Shown: positions 16,582 to 25,942, counted from the stretch's first letter. The stretch: DNA of 64,000 nt from Hoskinsella mucinilytica (GCF_045223415.1 NZ_JBEQZJ010000023.1:1-64000), one strand, 5' to 3'. The notes: generated from the sequence alone by a model not told the origin. Program-made: numbers and translations.

Positions 16582-18750
16582 TTACTCCAATGTAACAGGC
16601 GATAAATCTATTTCCAATTTCGCCTTTTTCTTATTTTTAATATGATGATCGTATACTCCCTGTACCATTTTACTTAAAAGTGCTTGATCTTTGCCTTTTA
16701 ACAAGATACGGGTACGTTCTTCATCTTTTATTTTGTGCAAACACGCCGGTCCCAATACTTTAAATCCACTTGATTTTTGAAGATAACACATTGCGGCCAT
16801 CACACTATCTTCTACAACGTCCTTATTTTTATGATGAAACACCATGCTCGCAAGATAAGAATAAGGAGGATAGCCAGCCAAATGTCGATAATTCATTTCT
16901 TTTCGAAAAAAAGCCATATAGTCATGTCTGGCTGCCGAAGTGATCGCATAATGTTGTATATCATATGCCTGTATGATGACCTTACCTTTTTTATCTCCAC
17001 GTCCACTTCTACCACTTGCTTGTTCTAAAAGATCATAAGTAAGCTCTGCGCTTCGATAGTCACTGCGTGCTAGCATAGCATCTCCATTTACGATACCTAC
17101 CAATGTGACATTTTCAAAATCCAAGCCTTTTGCTATCATTTGCGTTCCTAATAGGATATCTGCTTCTCCTTGTTCAAACTTCGTTAAAATATCCTCATGA
17201 GCATGTTTTTTTCCAGTTGTATCTGCATCCATTCGTAAAATCCTTGCGTGAGGAAATTTTACATGTACCAATTCTTCCAATTTCTGTGTGCCTAAGCCTA
17301 GATAACGCCATGTAGAAGCACCACATTGGGGACAATGGGTCGGCACCGGAATATGGTATCCACAAGTATGACATTTTAGTTGCTTTTCATCCTTATGATA
17401 AGACATTGCAACATCGCAATGAGGGCATTGTTTGACATAGCCACAGGAAATACAACGTAAGATCGGTGTATATCCCCTTCGATTCAACAACAAGATGATT
17501 TGTTCTTTTTTCTGAAGACAGTCATACATTGCATCCAAAAGAGCGTTGCTTAAGGTTGTGTCCTCGCCTTTTTTGATCGCTTGACGCATTTCTACTAATT
17601 GAACAGTTGGAAAAGAATCGTTGATACGTTGTGGCATTTCAATCAATTGATAGACTCCTTTATGTGCTCTTGCATAAGATTCCAAGGAAGGTGTCGCACT
17701 TGCTAACAATACCTTGGCATCATGATAGGCGCCACGATGTATGGCAATATCTCTGCTATGGTAACGTGGCATGCGATCCTGCTTATAGCTGGTATCATGT
17801 TCTTCATCCATAATGATCAAGCCAAGATCATCAAAAGGCATGAATACCGCACTACGTGTTCCGACAACGACATTGACCTTATGATGTTTCACAAGCTGAT
17901 ATTGTTCATATTTTTCCTGATCATTTAAGGCGCTATGATAAATCGCAACTGCATTTCCAAAACGTTTGATGACACGTTGGACCATCATAGGTGTTAAAGC
18001 GATTTCCGGCACCAATATGACTACTTGTTTCCCTTTTCGAATTGTATCTGCCGCTAATTGTAAAAAAACCTCGGTCTTCCCGCTTCCCGTTACCCCATGT
18101 AATAGGAATACCGCATGATGTGCGGTTTGATTGATTTGATCAATGGCAGAGCGTTGTTGCTTACTCAAGATAAATTCAGAGGAATGAAGCTTGATATCCT
18201 CAACATTCGCATGAACTTCTTCTTCCACAATTTTTGCGCAACCAAGCTCTAATAGCTTCTTGCCCGGTGTCTTATAACGTTGATAAAATTCTGCTCGATT
18301 GATTTTTTTTGCTTCCTTCAAAGCATCTAAGGCATAGCGTTGTTTGATGGTCAAAGCTGCTACATCCTTCACATAAACGACAAATGCCTCCATCTTTGCT
18401 GTACCATGTCCCTTTTTTGGTTTTAGCTTAGCCGGCAACATACATTGAATACAACTGATCTTTGGCGCAACATATCTATTCGCCATCCAATCAGCCAATG
18501 CAAATAATTCTTCATTGATCAAAGGTTCTTCATCTATGACACGTTCAATAGGTTTGATTTCAAAGGTATAGGAAGCCAATTCCATCTCATCGATTTCTTT
18601 TACCTCACGAACAAAGCCCATGATATGTGTTTTACCAAAAGGTACTTCCACTCGTACCCCACGTTGCAAAGAAAAGCCATCACAACAATAGGTAAAGGTA
18701 TGATCAAGATGATAGATTGGATGTTCTACAAATACATGAGCGATCTTCAT
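16582..18750 (-). CDS. priA: Primosomal replication-restart helicase PriA
   Basis: A 722-residue superfamily 2 helicase. It shows the N-terminal 3'-OH DNA-binding region, Walker A GVTGSGKTEVFLQ (about residue 220), DEEHD Walker B, and the four-pair cysteine zinc region (CISCGYVKQCPHC and CHTCGYHIPVPTHCPQCG). The helicase C-terminal motifs ILLGTQMIAKGLDF and QASGRSGRG follow. PriA reloads the replisome at stalled forks. First gene of the priA-PAP2-rsmB-Hint operon; GGGAAGGG precedes the start. Confidence 0.95.
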   Translation of the reverse strand: MKIAHVFVEHPIYHLDHTFTYCCDGFSLQRGVRVEVPFGKTHIMGFVREVKEIDEMELASYTFEIKPIERVIDEEPLINEELFALADWMANRYVAPKISCIQCMLPAKLKPKKGHGTAKMEAFVVYVKDVAALTIKQRYALDALKEAKKINRAEFYQRYKTPGKKLLELGCAKIVEEEVHANVEDIKLHSSEFILSKQQRSAIDQINQTAHHAVFLLHGVTGSGKTEVFLQLAADTIRKGKQVVILVPEIALTPMMVQRVIKRFGNAVAIYHSALNDQEKYEQYQLVKHHKVNVVVGTRSAVFMPFDDLGLIIMDEEHDTSYKQDRMPRYHSRDIAIHRGAYHDAKVLLASATPSLESYARAHKGVYQLIEMPQRINDSFPTVQLVEMRQAIKKGEDTTLSNALLDAMYDCLQKKEQIILLLNRRGYTPILRCISCGYVKQCPHCDVAMSYHKDEKQLKCHTCGYHIPVPTHCPQCGASTWRYLGLGTQKLEELVHVKFPHARILRMDADTTGKKHAHEDILTKFEQGEADILLGTQMIAKGLDFENVTLVGIVNGDAMLARSDYRSAELTYDLLEQASGRSGRGDKKGKVIIQAYDIQHYAITSAARHDYMAFFRKEMNYRHLAGYPPYSYLASMVFHHKNKDVVEDSVMAAMCYLQKSSGFKVLGPACLHKIKDEERTRILLKGKDQALLSKMVQGVYDHHIKNKKKAKLEIDLSPVTLE

Positions 18751-18869
18751 AAGGTCCCTTCCCTTCTTTTAACTGTAATATTATATCATGAAATAACAAT
18801 GAAATTATATCTTCTTTGTAGTATCTTTTACTTATTCATAGTATAATAAAAGCAAGGAGGGAAACAAGT

Positions 18870-19598
18870 ATGTGGACAAGAAGTGAATTAAAGGATCGTG
18901 CTAAGAGGGTCATGAAACGATCTTATTGGAAAATGTTTTTGGTTTCTTTACTTGCGATGTTATTGATGGGCTTATTGAGTCATCAAAATAGAGGTATCGA
19001 AGTGAACTATGAGGTAAGTCATATGAATTATGATATTCGTATGGATGGTTTATTAGATATGCTACCGTTTCATGGTGCATGGGCAATTACAACCTTTTCC
19101 TTTTTTATTCTTATTGGTGTCATCATAGGCGTTTGTTATTCTATCTTCATCAGTAATGCGATTGAATGTGGCGAACACAGATTTTTCTTAGAAAATGCAC
19201 AAAGAGATACTCCATTTACGACACTATTCTCTGCGTTTCAACAAGGTTATCTCAACATCGTTAAAATTCTTTTGATCAGGGATATCAAGCTCTTTCTATG
19301 GACCCTGTTATTATTCATTCCGGGCCTAATCAAGTATTATGAGTATCGTATGATTCCATATCTTCTTGCAGAAGATCCTATGCTATCTACACAAGAAGCC
19401 TTTGATCGGTCAAAAGAGCTGACCTATGGACATAAGTGGGATATGTTTGTATTAGATCTATCCTTTATCGGATGGTTGATCCTTGGAACGTTATTATTTG
19501 GCATCGGTGTTTATTTTGTATATCCTTATAGAAAAGCAACCTTTGCCGAATTATATCTGGCTTTATCTGATCAAAAAGCAGAAGAAGCTTATTTCTAA
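18870..19598 (+). CDS. DUF975 family membrane protein
   Basis: A 242-residue protein opening MWTRSELKDRAK, the hallmark of DUF975 proteins, followed by a first hydrophobic segment and further membrane helices. The stretch RMIPYLLAEDPMLSTQEAF with a following SKELTYGHKW is diagnostic of the family. Function is unknown. It is preceded by AAGGAGG and a possible -10 TATAAT at 18842-18847. It is monocistronic and divergent from priA. Confidence 0.85.
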   Translation: MWTRSELKDRAKRVMKRSYWKMFLVSLLAMLLMGLLSHQNRGIEVNYEVSHMNYDIRMDGLLDMLPFHGAWAITTFSFFILIGVIIGVCYSIFISNAIECGEHRFFLENAQRDTPFTTLFSAFQQGYLNIVKILLIRDIKLFLWTLLLFIPGLIKYYEYRMIPYLLAEDPMLSTQEAFDRSKELTYGHKWDMFVLDLSFIGWLILGTLLFGIGVYFVYPYRKATFAELYLALSDQKAEEAYF

Positions 19599-19604
19599 CT
19601 AAAG

Positions 19605-19630
19605 AAAACATCCATGTGGATGTTTTTTTA
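19605..19630. terminator. Bidirectional intrinsic terminator
   Basis: AAAACATCC, 4-nt loop and GGATGTTTT with T-rich sequence on both sides, between the DUF975 gene and the convergent metal-binding protein gene. Confidence 0.85.
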
Positions 19631-19632
19631 GT

Positions 19633-19839
19633 TTAAACGATGACATCATAGCCAATCTCTTCAATGGCTTCTTTGATTTGATCTTCACTTATTTTATTTG
19701 AATCAAATACGATGGTTGCTTGATTTTCTTTGGCATCTGCTTTACAATCACTCACACCATCCAAAGCCAATACAGCACGATTGACTCTATTTTCACAACC
19801 ATTACACATCATACCTTCTATTCCAAATACTTTTTCCAT
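19633..19839 (-). CDS. Heavy-metal-associated domain protein (CopZ-like)
   Basis: A 68-residue single HMA domain with the metal site GMMCNGCENRV (MxCxxC) near residue 10 and the ferredoxin-like beta-alpha-beta spacing of copper chaperones. It probably binds Cu(I) and hands it to an exporter, but no copper ATPase lies in the window. GAGGTGAT precedes the start. Confidence 0.88.
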   Translation of the reverse strand: MEKVFGIEGMMCNGCENRVNRAVLALDGVSDCKADAKENQATIVFDSNKISEDQIKEAIEEIGYDVIV

Positions 19840-19888
19840 TGCTTATCACCTCACAATTATGATATACCTGAAAAGTCTTTTTTACACA

Positions 19889-20161
19889 TCATTTGCTTCT
19901 TTCTTTTAAGATTACATGAATTTGATCACCAGGTTGTTTTTGAATGGCAGCTCTGATATCCTTTCGAATTCCAATGATATGGCAAGGAGTTTTCATTTTA
20001 ACAAGACTCCCATCATAAGGATATCCATCAAAAGATGCATGCACCTTGACACGACCTTTCCCAAACTCTTCTTTGACATCATAAGGAAATTCAATATAAG
20101 CCCCATCAATGCCTTCTACCTTTTGAATCACAGCATCAAATTCATATATTTTTTCATTCAT
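19889..20161 (-). CDS. DUF1905 domain protein
   Basis: A 90-residue protein matching DUF1905: EFDAVIQKVEGIDGAYIEFPYDV at the start (shown in part: GAYIEFPYDVKEEFGKGRVK) and GIRKDIRAAIQKQPGD near the end. This small beta-barrel domain often accompanies YdeI-type proteins; its activity is unknown. Preceded by AGGAGT and 9 bp after the cytidylyltransferase gene, so likely co-transcribed with it. Confidence 0.8.
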   Translation of the reverse strand: MNEKIYEFDAVIQKVEGIDGAYIEFPYDVKEEFGKGRVKVHASFDGYPYDGSLVKMKTPCHIIGIRKDIRAAIQKQPGDQIHVILKERSK

Positions 20162-20170
20162 AGCTTACTC

Positions 20171-21076
20171 CTATACGTTATAAATAGGATCGATTTGTTT
20201 CAATTCCTTGAACGTATCGATTTCTACGATATCCTCTTGATGCACCGGTTTTACCATCACCATGTGATGATCTAAGCATTCTCTTAAAGCTACCTCATCC
20301 CAATATTTTTCTTTGCCTCCCGGCATTTTAAATACGGTTTCGATATCGGTTGCCATCTTCTTGCCGTCTTCCTTATTCCAATAAGAAATGCCAACCATCT
20401 GATAACAATCCTTCCCGCCAACGGCTAATTTACTGATATAGCCTTTTTTGGTATAAAAACACCAGTCATCGGTAACATCTTTTTTGATACCGCAGTAATT
20501 TGTAGTATACTCATATTTTCTAATGATATCCGGATTATACAACAATAGATCACTTTCCAATACATAAGCATTTTCCATAAGATCTTTAATCAAAAAGGCA
20601 CTGGATATATTGTTGGATTCATTGTATAAAGGGTTTTCTATAAACTTGATCTTAGGATATTTATGAAGCAATACATCAAATTGTTCCCCAAGATATCCTC
20701 TTACGATCGTAATATCTTCAATACCTGCCGCAATGACAGCATCAAGTAATGTTTCTATGATTCGTTTCCCATGAACCAATACCAAAGGTTTTGGTGTATT
20801 CAACGTAATCGGCACCATTCTGGATCCAAATCCTGCCGCAAGAAAAATCGCTTTTTTTACACGATAAGGCTCTAACCACTCATATCCTTTTAATGTTACA
20901 TCGTACATAGAGCCATCTGCTTTGATCAATTCCATTTCGCTTAACTCGCCTAATGTTTTATTGATAACACCTAAGGAAAGATCCAATTGCTTACTCAAAT
21001 GACGCTGTGTTAGCTTATGATCTTGATTGCGTTCGATATATACCAATGTTTCAAATTGATTTAATGTTAAATTCAT
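20171..21076 (-). CDS. LicC-like cytidylyltransferase with N-terminal winged helix
   Basis: A 301-residue protein. Residues 1-70 are a MarR-like winged helix (NQFETLVYIE ... LSKQLDLSLGVINKTLGEL). Residues 74-300 are a nucleotidyltransferase: FLAAGFGSRMVPIT, NTPKPLVLVHGK, ESDLLLYNPDII and the C-terminal YWDEVALRECL are close in layout to LicC (CTP:phosphocholine cytidylyltransferase). The product would be a CDP-activated choline-type or aminoethylphosphonate head group for decorating lipids or polysaccharides. The wing domain implies that the protein also regulates transcription or senses substrate. It stands beside a PhnSTV-like importer and a second enzyme of this superfamily lies at 25232. 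Confidence 0.78.
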   Translation of the reverse strand: MNLTLNQFETLVYIERNQDHKLTQRHLSKQLDLSLGVINKTLGELSEMELIKADGSMYDVTLKGYEWLEPYRVKKAIFLAAGFGSRMVPITLNTPKPLVLVHGKRIIETLLDAVIAAGIEDITIVRGYLGEQFDVLLHKYPKIKFIENPLYNESNNISSAFLIKDLMENAYVLESDLLLYNPDIIRKYEYTTNYCGIKKDVTDDWCFYTKKGYISKLAVGGKDCYQMVGISYWNKEDGKKMATDIETVFKMPGGKEKYWDEVALRECLDHHMVMVKPVHQEDIVEIDTFKELKQIDPIYNV

Positions 21077-21147
21077 AGTTGGTCTCCTTATTCTTTTTCG
21101 TTTGCTTTTTCATTATACCATGGTTTGGGTGCTTTTACAGTCTGGTT

Positions 21148-22731
21148 TTAAGATTCCTTTGGTAATACATAGCGTTTGACCAAATAAACACTTAGCTTTA
21201 AAACGATATTTACCAAAAGAATAACGATAGAAATAAAGGCTGTTGCTTCGATCAATGATTGAGAATCAAATTGTGGTATCAATAAGGATAACGGCATCGT
21301 TTTGAAGTTTGACAAAAAGCTGACAGCAGATATGGTTACCATACTATTTACAAACATATAAGAAAACATTTCCACAATGGTAGCCTTCGTACAAGGAATA
21401 TAAACATCTTTTAACATCTTTAATCGACTGATACCAAGTGTAATCGATACATCCTCTAAATTCGTATTGAATTGTTGTAGAGAATTATATGCCATCAAAT
21501 AAGGGGAAGCAAAGAAGTGGGTCATATTGACCAATACCAGAATCATGATTCCTCCATATAATATACTGCCTTTGAAAAACAAGACATAACTAAGACCTAA
21601 AACAACACCAGGTATGGCCAAGGATACCATGGAAATCAAATGTAGTGCCATATTAGAAAAACTCTTTTTGCTTCTTGCAGTAATAAACGCTGTGATATAC
21701 GTTACACATACACCGATCATACTGGTCAATAAAGCAATTGCTAATGAATTCAACAAATACATACGCACGCCCAATTCAAATGCTTGTACGATATTATCTA
21801 GTGAAAAGCTCATATCACTTGGATAATGCTTCACAAAGGACAGTACCGCAAAGGTTACGATCGGTAAAGATATCAAGATCACCACAAGCGTACAAATCAT
21901 ATAGGCAATATGATCTCTTCTTTTATTTTCTTGAATCACAAAAGGTTTTGTTACTGTTGAGGAATTTCCTTTGTTTTCATTTTTCATATCTAATATAAAA
22001 GCGATAAAAGCAGGTATCAATAAGATGATACCGATGATAGCTCCTTTACTGAAATCCAAAAGACCAATGACCTCTCGATACATATATACCGGAAGTGTCA
22101 TTGATTTTCCACCTACGACCAAAGGCACTCCATAATCGGTGAAGATCATCGTAAATGTCGCAAAGATGACAGAAATCAACGGTCCTTTGATATTTGGTAA
22201 CGTAATCGTTAAAAACTGTTGTTTCTTCGATAAGCCAAGCACTGTAGCTGCTTCATAAGTTGTATAATCCTCATAAGCAAAGATATCCGTTAACATCAAG
22301 AAAGCAGCAGGAAATGAATATAAAATGCTTCCTAAGATGATACCATTGTAGCCATAAAGATAGGCATTGATATGAAATACATTGGTCAAGATACCATTAT
22401 CTCCTAATAATAACACCAACCCCATACCATGTGAGATACTGGGTATCAACATCGGTAAGGTGAATGCCAGTGTAAACACAGAACGATAACGTATCTTTGT
22501 ACGATTCATGAACCATGCCAACAATAATGCCAGAGAAACCGATAATATCGTCGCAATGGTTGTTGTCACAAAGGAATTGATCAGCATCGGCACAAACTGT
22601 GGAGACTGAATGACAGTTTCAATATCCGCTAGCTTGATATTGGCTAGTAACGCAAAAAGTGGGCAAATAACAGAGATAAACAAAAAGATCGCAACGAGTA
22701 CTCTGGTTCCACGAAATCCTCTATTTTTCAT
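21148..22731 (-). CDS. ABC importer permease, two fused permease halves (FbpB/PhnV-like)
   Basis: A 527-residue membrane protein with about twelve hydrophobic helices. It is made of two binding-protein-dependent permease halves, each with an EAA-type loop (EAATVLGLSKKQQFLTITLP and DVSITLGISRLKMLKDVYIP). This fused form is typical of ferric iron, thiamine and 2-aminoethylphosphonate importers. The start at 22731 follows GGGAAG and overlaps the ATPase gene by 11 bp. With the ATPase and binding protein it forms one operon. Neighbouring phosphonate-type enzymes favour aminoethylphosphonate or a similar zwitterion over iron; inference. Confidence 0.85.
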   Translation of the reverse strand: MKNRGFRGTRVLVAIFLFISVICPLFALLANIKLADIETVIQSPQFVPMLINSFVTTTIATILSVSLALLLAWFMNRTKIRYRSVFTLAFTLPMLIPSISHGMGLVLLLGDNGILTNVFHINAYLYGYNGIILGSILYSFPAAFLMLTDIFAYEDYTTYEAATVLGLSKKQQFLTITLPNIKGPLISVIFATFTMIFTDYGVPLVVGGKSMTLPVYMYREVIGLLDFSKGAIIGIILLIPAFIAFILDMKNENKGNSSTVTKPFVIQENKRRDHIAYMICTLVVILISLPIVTFAVLSFVKHYPSDMSFSLDNIVQAFELGVRMYLLNSLAIALLTSMIGVCVTYITAFITARSKKSFSNMALHLISMVSLAIPGVVLGLSYVLFFKGSILYGGIMILVLVNMTHFFASPYLMAYNSLQQFNTNLEDVSITLGISRLKMLKDVYIPCTKATIVEMFSYMFVNSMVTISAVSFLSNFKTMPLSLLIPQFDSQSLIEATAFISIVILLVNIVLKLSVYLVKRYVLPKES

Positions 22732-23506
22732 AGATGCTCTTCCCGGTACATACGCATAAGCTCGCAAGTTTGCTATCAAGATGTGCAATGACGAAATCTT
22801 TAATATATTGATTCGCCGGATGCTCATAAATGTTTCTCGGTGTATCTATTTGCTCAATATTTCCTTCACTCATGACCATGATCCGATCCGATAAATAAAA
22901 AGCCTCTTCTTGTTCATGGGTAATAAAGATCATCGTTGAATTAAATTTCTTCTGTATCTCTTTCAATTCTTTTTTCATAACTTCTCGCATACTGACATCC
23001 AGTGCAGAAATCGGTTCATCTAATAAAACGATTTTAGGATTTAATGCCAATGTTCTGGCAATTGCAACACGCTGTTGCTGCCCGCCTGATAACTGACTTG
23101 GTCGCTTGTTGATCTGATCCTTCATCCCGATTGCCTCTAATGTGGTCAATGCAATTTCACGACTCTTCTTTTTCGTATCTTCATGTAGTTTCAATGCATA
23201 CTCTACATTTTCCAATACGTTCATATTAGGAAATAATGCATAATTTTGAAAGATGATGCCCATACCTCTTTCATCCGGTTTTAAATGTGAAATATCTTCA
23301 TCATCCATTAAGATCGTTCCACTAGTTTGTTTTTCTAATCCGATCAAAATACGAAGAAGGGTTGTTTTTCCACAACCACTTGGTCCTAATACACTTAAGA
23401 ATTCGCCTTCTTTTACATCAAAGCTGATATGCTTCAAAATATCTTTATCATCGTAATTCTTATATAGATCTTTTACGATCAACTTGGATTTATTTAATAC
23501 TTCCAT
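22721..23506 (-). CDS. ABC importer ATP-binding protein (FbpC/PotA/PhnT-like)
   Basis: A 261-residue ATPase. Walker A GPSGCGKTTLL (about residue 41), Q-loop IIFQNYALFP, signature LSGGQQQRVAIAR, Walker B IVLLDEPISALD and the switch His in FITHEQEEAF are all present. The C-terminal regulatory domain found in PotA/MalK is almost missing: only about 30 residues follow the core. It overlaps the binding-protein gene (13 bp) and the permease gene (11 bp), so the three are coupled. Confidence 0.92.
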   Translation of the reverse strand: MEVLNKSKLIVKDLYKNYDDKDILKHISFDVKEGEFLSVLGPSGCGKTTLLRILIGLEKQTSGTILMDDEDISHLKPDERGMGIIFQNYALFPNMNVLENVEYALKLHEDTKKKSREIALTTLEAIGMKDQINKRPSQLSGGQQQRVAIARTLALNPKIVLLDEPISALDVSMREVMKKELKEIQKKFNSTMIFITHEQEEAFYLSDRIMVMSEGNIEQIDTPRNIYEHPANQYIKDFVIAHLDSKLASLCVCTGKSIYEK

Positions 23507-24471
23507 TCTGACAACAACCTTTCTTTCTCATGAATATCCTCAATTCCTTTCATATCCGCATAAGGAATATGATCGGGATAATTTTTTATATTGATGCTTT
23601 GCCCTTTTAAGATGATTTCAGGTGAAAAATACTCTTTATCATATAATAGAAAATCATTGATGATAAAATCAAATACTCGATTGACATCTTCATCATCTGC
23701 ACTATGTTTCATTAATGCGGTACCTGTCAAAGAATATGGCGAACCTTCCGGTGGATAAATAATTTCAAATGGTGATCCATCATTGATTTGATTCACTGCC
23801 TGAAACGTTAATCCAAGACCGATTGCTACTTCTCCTTGTATCAACAATTTGATTGGTCCACTTCCTGATTCTGTAAACTGTTTTACATAGTATTCCAATT
23901 TATCAATGTATGCCAATGCTTCTTTTTCTCCCATGGTATTTACAAGGTTCTTATAAAAGAAATATCCGGTACCACTTGATTTAGGATCCGGCATTGCGAT
24001 CAAATTATAGTAAATGGGATTTAATAACTCCTCATAAGTATGTGGAATCGGTAGATTTTTCTTTTTGATAACATCTGTATTGATGATAAAAGCACCTGCC
24101 TGTCGTTCCCATGTGACATAAAGGTTATCATGATCCTCTGGTCGTAAACCATCTACATAATCTAATTTACTTTTCCCTTTGATATCCGCAAGTTGATCTT
24201 TGATCTTTTCCATATAGCTACTTTCCAAACCGACAATGATATCAGCATCACTTTGTTCTTTTTCTACACTGATCTTTGCGGCTGATTTTGCAGTAGGTAC
24301 ATACATAACCATCACATGAAGGTCTGGAAATTTCTCATCTAATTGTTTTTGTAGCTCTTCTCCACGGAATTGTTCCATAGAGGAATAAATGATAATTGCA
24401 TTCTGTTCAGAATGGATTCCCACCAATAATAGTAAAGTTAAAACGATCAATGTCGTTACGATCTTTTTCAT
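23494..24471 (-). CDS. ABC importer periplasmic-type solute-binding protein
   Basis: A 325-residue family 1 extracellular binding protein of the AfuA/FbpA/PhnS kind. The N-terminal signal peptide (KKIVTTLIVLTLLLLVGIHS) has no lipobox cysteine, unusual for a Gram-positive binding protein; it may stay membrane-anchored by an uncleaved signal or be released. Recognisable stretches: IIIYSSMEQFRGEELQKQL, MPDPKSSGTGYFFYKN and GLGLTFQAVNQ. The ligand is unknown; linked genes suggest a phosphonate or choline-like compound. Start at 24471 is preferred (AGGA about 10 bases upstream) over a GTG seven codons earlier. Confidence 0.85.
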   Translation of the reverse strand: MKKIVTTLIVLTLLLLVGIHSEQNAIIIYSSMEQFRGEELQKQLDEKFPDLHVMVMYVPTAKSAAKISVEKEQSDADIIVGLESSYMEKIKDQLADIKGKSKLDYVDGLRPEDHDNLYVTWERQAGAFIINTDVIKKKNLPIPHTYEELLNPIYYNLIAMPDPKSSGTGYFFYKNLVNTMGEKEALAYIDKLEYYVKQFTESGSGPIKLLIQGEVAIGLGLTFQAVNQINDGSPFEIIYPPEGSPYSLTGTALMKHSADDEDVNRVFDFIINDFLLYDKEYFSPEIILKGQSINIKNYPDHIPYADMKGIEDIHEKERLLSEWKY

Positions 24472-24501
24472 AGCCTCAGTCCTTTTGTTCACATATCACA
24501 G

Positions 24502-24530
24502 ATTATATCACTAATTTATAACAATGAAAA
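24502..24530 (-). promoter_or_regulatory. Putative promoter of the importer operon
   Basis: Minus-strand TTTTCA (24525-24530), 17-bp spacer and TATAAT (24502-24507), about 30 bases upstream of the binding-protein start. The divergent secreted-protein gene starts 120 bases to the right. Confidence 0.5.
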
Positions 24531-24649
24531 CCTATTTTTCACAAAAACTTCACACAAAACATGAATAAATTCTCGATTAATGAACATATCACTTGTTTTG
24601 TATAAGCTTTATCGTTCAAGTAAATACTAAAAAAGGAAGGAGGAACACT

Positions 24650-25204
24650 ATGAAACGTTCTATATTACTATGTATTTGTTTCTTTCTTATGATGAGTACA
24701 TCGCTTTATGCTCAAGAAACCTTACATGATCTTATTCTGATTCACAGCAAAGAGCTTCCTTATCTTTATTTGGTACAAACAAGAAAAGATCAAAGCCTAG
24801 ATGTGTATGTGATACCGTCCGATGTATATGTATCCAATGTTCCTTTGAAAGAATTATCTACACAAAGTCTTCATTCTCAACTAAAAGATCATTTCAAACT
24901 GAATGTTGAAAATGATGTGGATGTATCATTAGACACCATTGACCAGGATTTTGGTTTGGATCATGAAACCTATGATCTTACCACGATGAAAGGTATGACT
25001 GATTATTTTGTAGATGTGAAAAATAAGCTTTCCATGAGTGATATCCTTCATTATCAAAGATATATCGATAGTGATTTATCTTTATCTGAGTATTATGATT
25101 TTTATCAGATGTTTTCTAAAAAGGTCATCATTCATTATCATTATCTTCCTGTCATACAATCAACAGATTTCAGCATTCCACTTCGCACGATCTTTTCAAA
25201 CTGA
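24650..25204 (+). CDS. Small secreted protein, possibly LCP-related
   Basis: A 184-residue protein with a clear signal peptide (LLCICFFLMMSTSLYAQ) and an AxA-like cleavage region at SLYAQE. AAGGAAGGAGG precedes the ATG at 24650. The first half (YLYLVQTRKDQSLDVYVIPSDVYV in part: QTRKDQSLDVYVIPSDVYV) resembles the opening of LytR-CpsA-Psr domains, but the key Arg of the SIPRDTYV motif is replaced by Ser and the usual catalytic arginines further on are not seen. If related, it is a shortened, probably inactive LCP fold. It is divergent from the importer operon and convergent with the cytidylyltransferase gene. Function unknown. Confidence 0.65.
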   Translation: MKRSILLCICFFLMMSTSLYAQETLHDLILIHSKELPYLYLVQTRKDQSLDVYVIPSDVYVSNVPLKELSTQSLHSQLKDHFKLNVENDVDVSLDTIDQDFGLDHETYDLTTMKGMTDYFVDVKNKLSMSDILHYQRYIDSDLSLSEYYDFYQMFSKKVIIHYHYLPVIQSTDFSIPLRTIFSN

Positions 25205-25212
25205 TCTTATGA

Positions 25213-25243
25213 TAAAAGCAAGTAGACAATCCTACTTGCTTTT
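25213..25243. terminator. Bidirectional terminator overlapping the end of a CDS
   Basis: AAAAGCAAGTAG, 6-nt loop and CTACTTGCTTTT form a 12-bp stem with T tracts both ways. The right arm contains the stop codon of the minus-strand cytidylyltransferase gene. Confidence 0.85.
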
Positions 25244-25942
25244 ATGTTTTTCACGATAACATAGAATACTTTCATAATCTTGTAATACATCGATCTCACT
25301 CCAATAATGTCCGACAATATCTTTTACATAGATATCTCTATCCTGGATCATCGAATACAAGGTATTTTCCCACCAAAGCTGATAATCGCCTTCATGAACC
25401 AATTTCTTTAATCGTTCTTTGACTTTAGGTAAAAGACTTTGTTTGACCTTTGCCAAACCAACATATTCACTTGTTCTTTCCTCCCTGGTTAGCTCCTTTC
25501 CATAGGCTTTTAAGCATTCCTTTTCACATCGAAAGAAATAATCTCCACTATCTTTACGTGAGCTATCCGCCAAAAGAACCACGTCTCTTGTATCCTGACA
25601 AAGAAGGTCAAGTACATCTTGTTGCCAAAACACATCTGCATTCGCAAGCAATAAATCTTCTTTGATATCAAGTTCTTCTCTTGCGAACCATAACGAAGCA
25701 ATGCTGTTGGTTACCTTATAAAAAGGATTTTCATAAAAAGTGACTTGATGATCCTTCAATGCTTCTTGAATCAAATGTCCCTTAAATCCAAGACAAATTG
25801 TAACATCGATATGATTTTTTTGTAATAACTCCACTGTATGACATATCAAAGGTCCATCACCGATATCCAACAAACATTTGGGTTCATTTGTTTTCGTGGA
25901 TATCCTTGTCCCCATACCCGCAGCCATCAAAATTGCTCTCAT
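25232..25942 (-). CDS. PntC/LicC-like nucleotidyltransferase (probable 2-aminoethylphosphonate or phosphocholine cytidylyltransferase)
   Basis: A 236-residue nucleotidyltransferase: ILMAAGMGTRISTKTNEPK at the nucleotide site, FYENPFYKVTNSIASLWFAR (ENPFY..TNSIASLW is typical of LicC/PntC-type enzymes) and LLLANADVFW as the metal-binding region. HYWSEIDVLQDY near the end matches the family's EID motif. It overlaps the aminotransferase gene by 4 bp (ATGA), the arrangement expected where an amino-phosphonate is made by the transaminase and then activated with CTP. Start at 25942 follows GAGGTG. Substrate choice between aminoethylphosphonate and phosphocholine is not decided by sequence alone. Confidence 0.78.
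   Translation of the reverse strand: MRAILMAAGMGTRISTKTNEPKCLLDIGDGPLICHTVELLQKNHIDVTICLGFKGHLIQEALKDHQVTFYENPFYKVTNSIASLWFAREELDIKEDLLLANADVFWQQDVLDLLCQDTRDVVLLADSSRKDSGDYFFRCEKECLKAYGKELTREERTSEYVGLAKVKQSLLPKVKERLKKLVHEGDYQLWWENTLYSMIQDRDIYVKDIVGHYWSEIDVLQDYESILCYREKHKSK

Noticed and set aside
21148..24471. Ferric iron importer FbpABC
   Set aside because: Family resemblance allows it, but the flanking transaminase and cytidylyltransferases make an organic phosphonate or choline-like substrate more likely. Not excluded.
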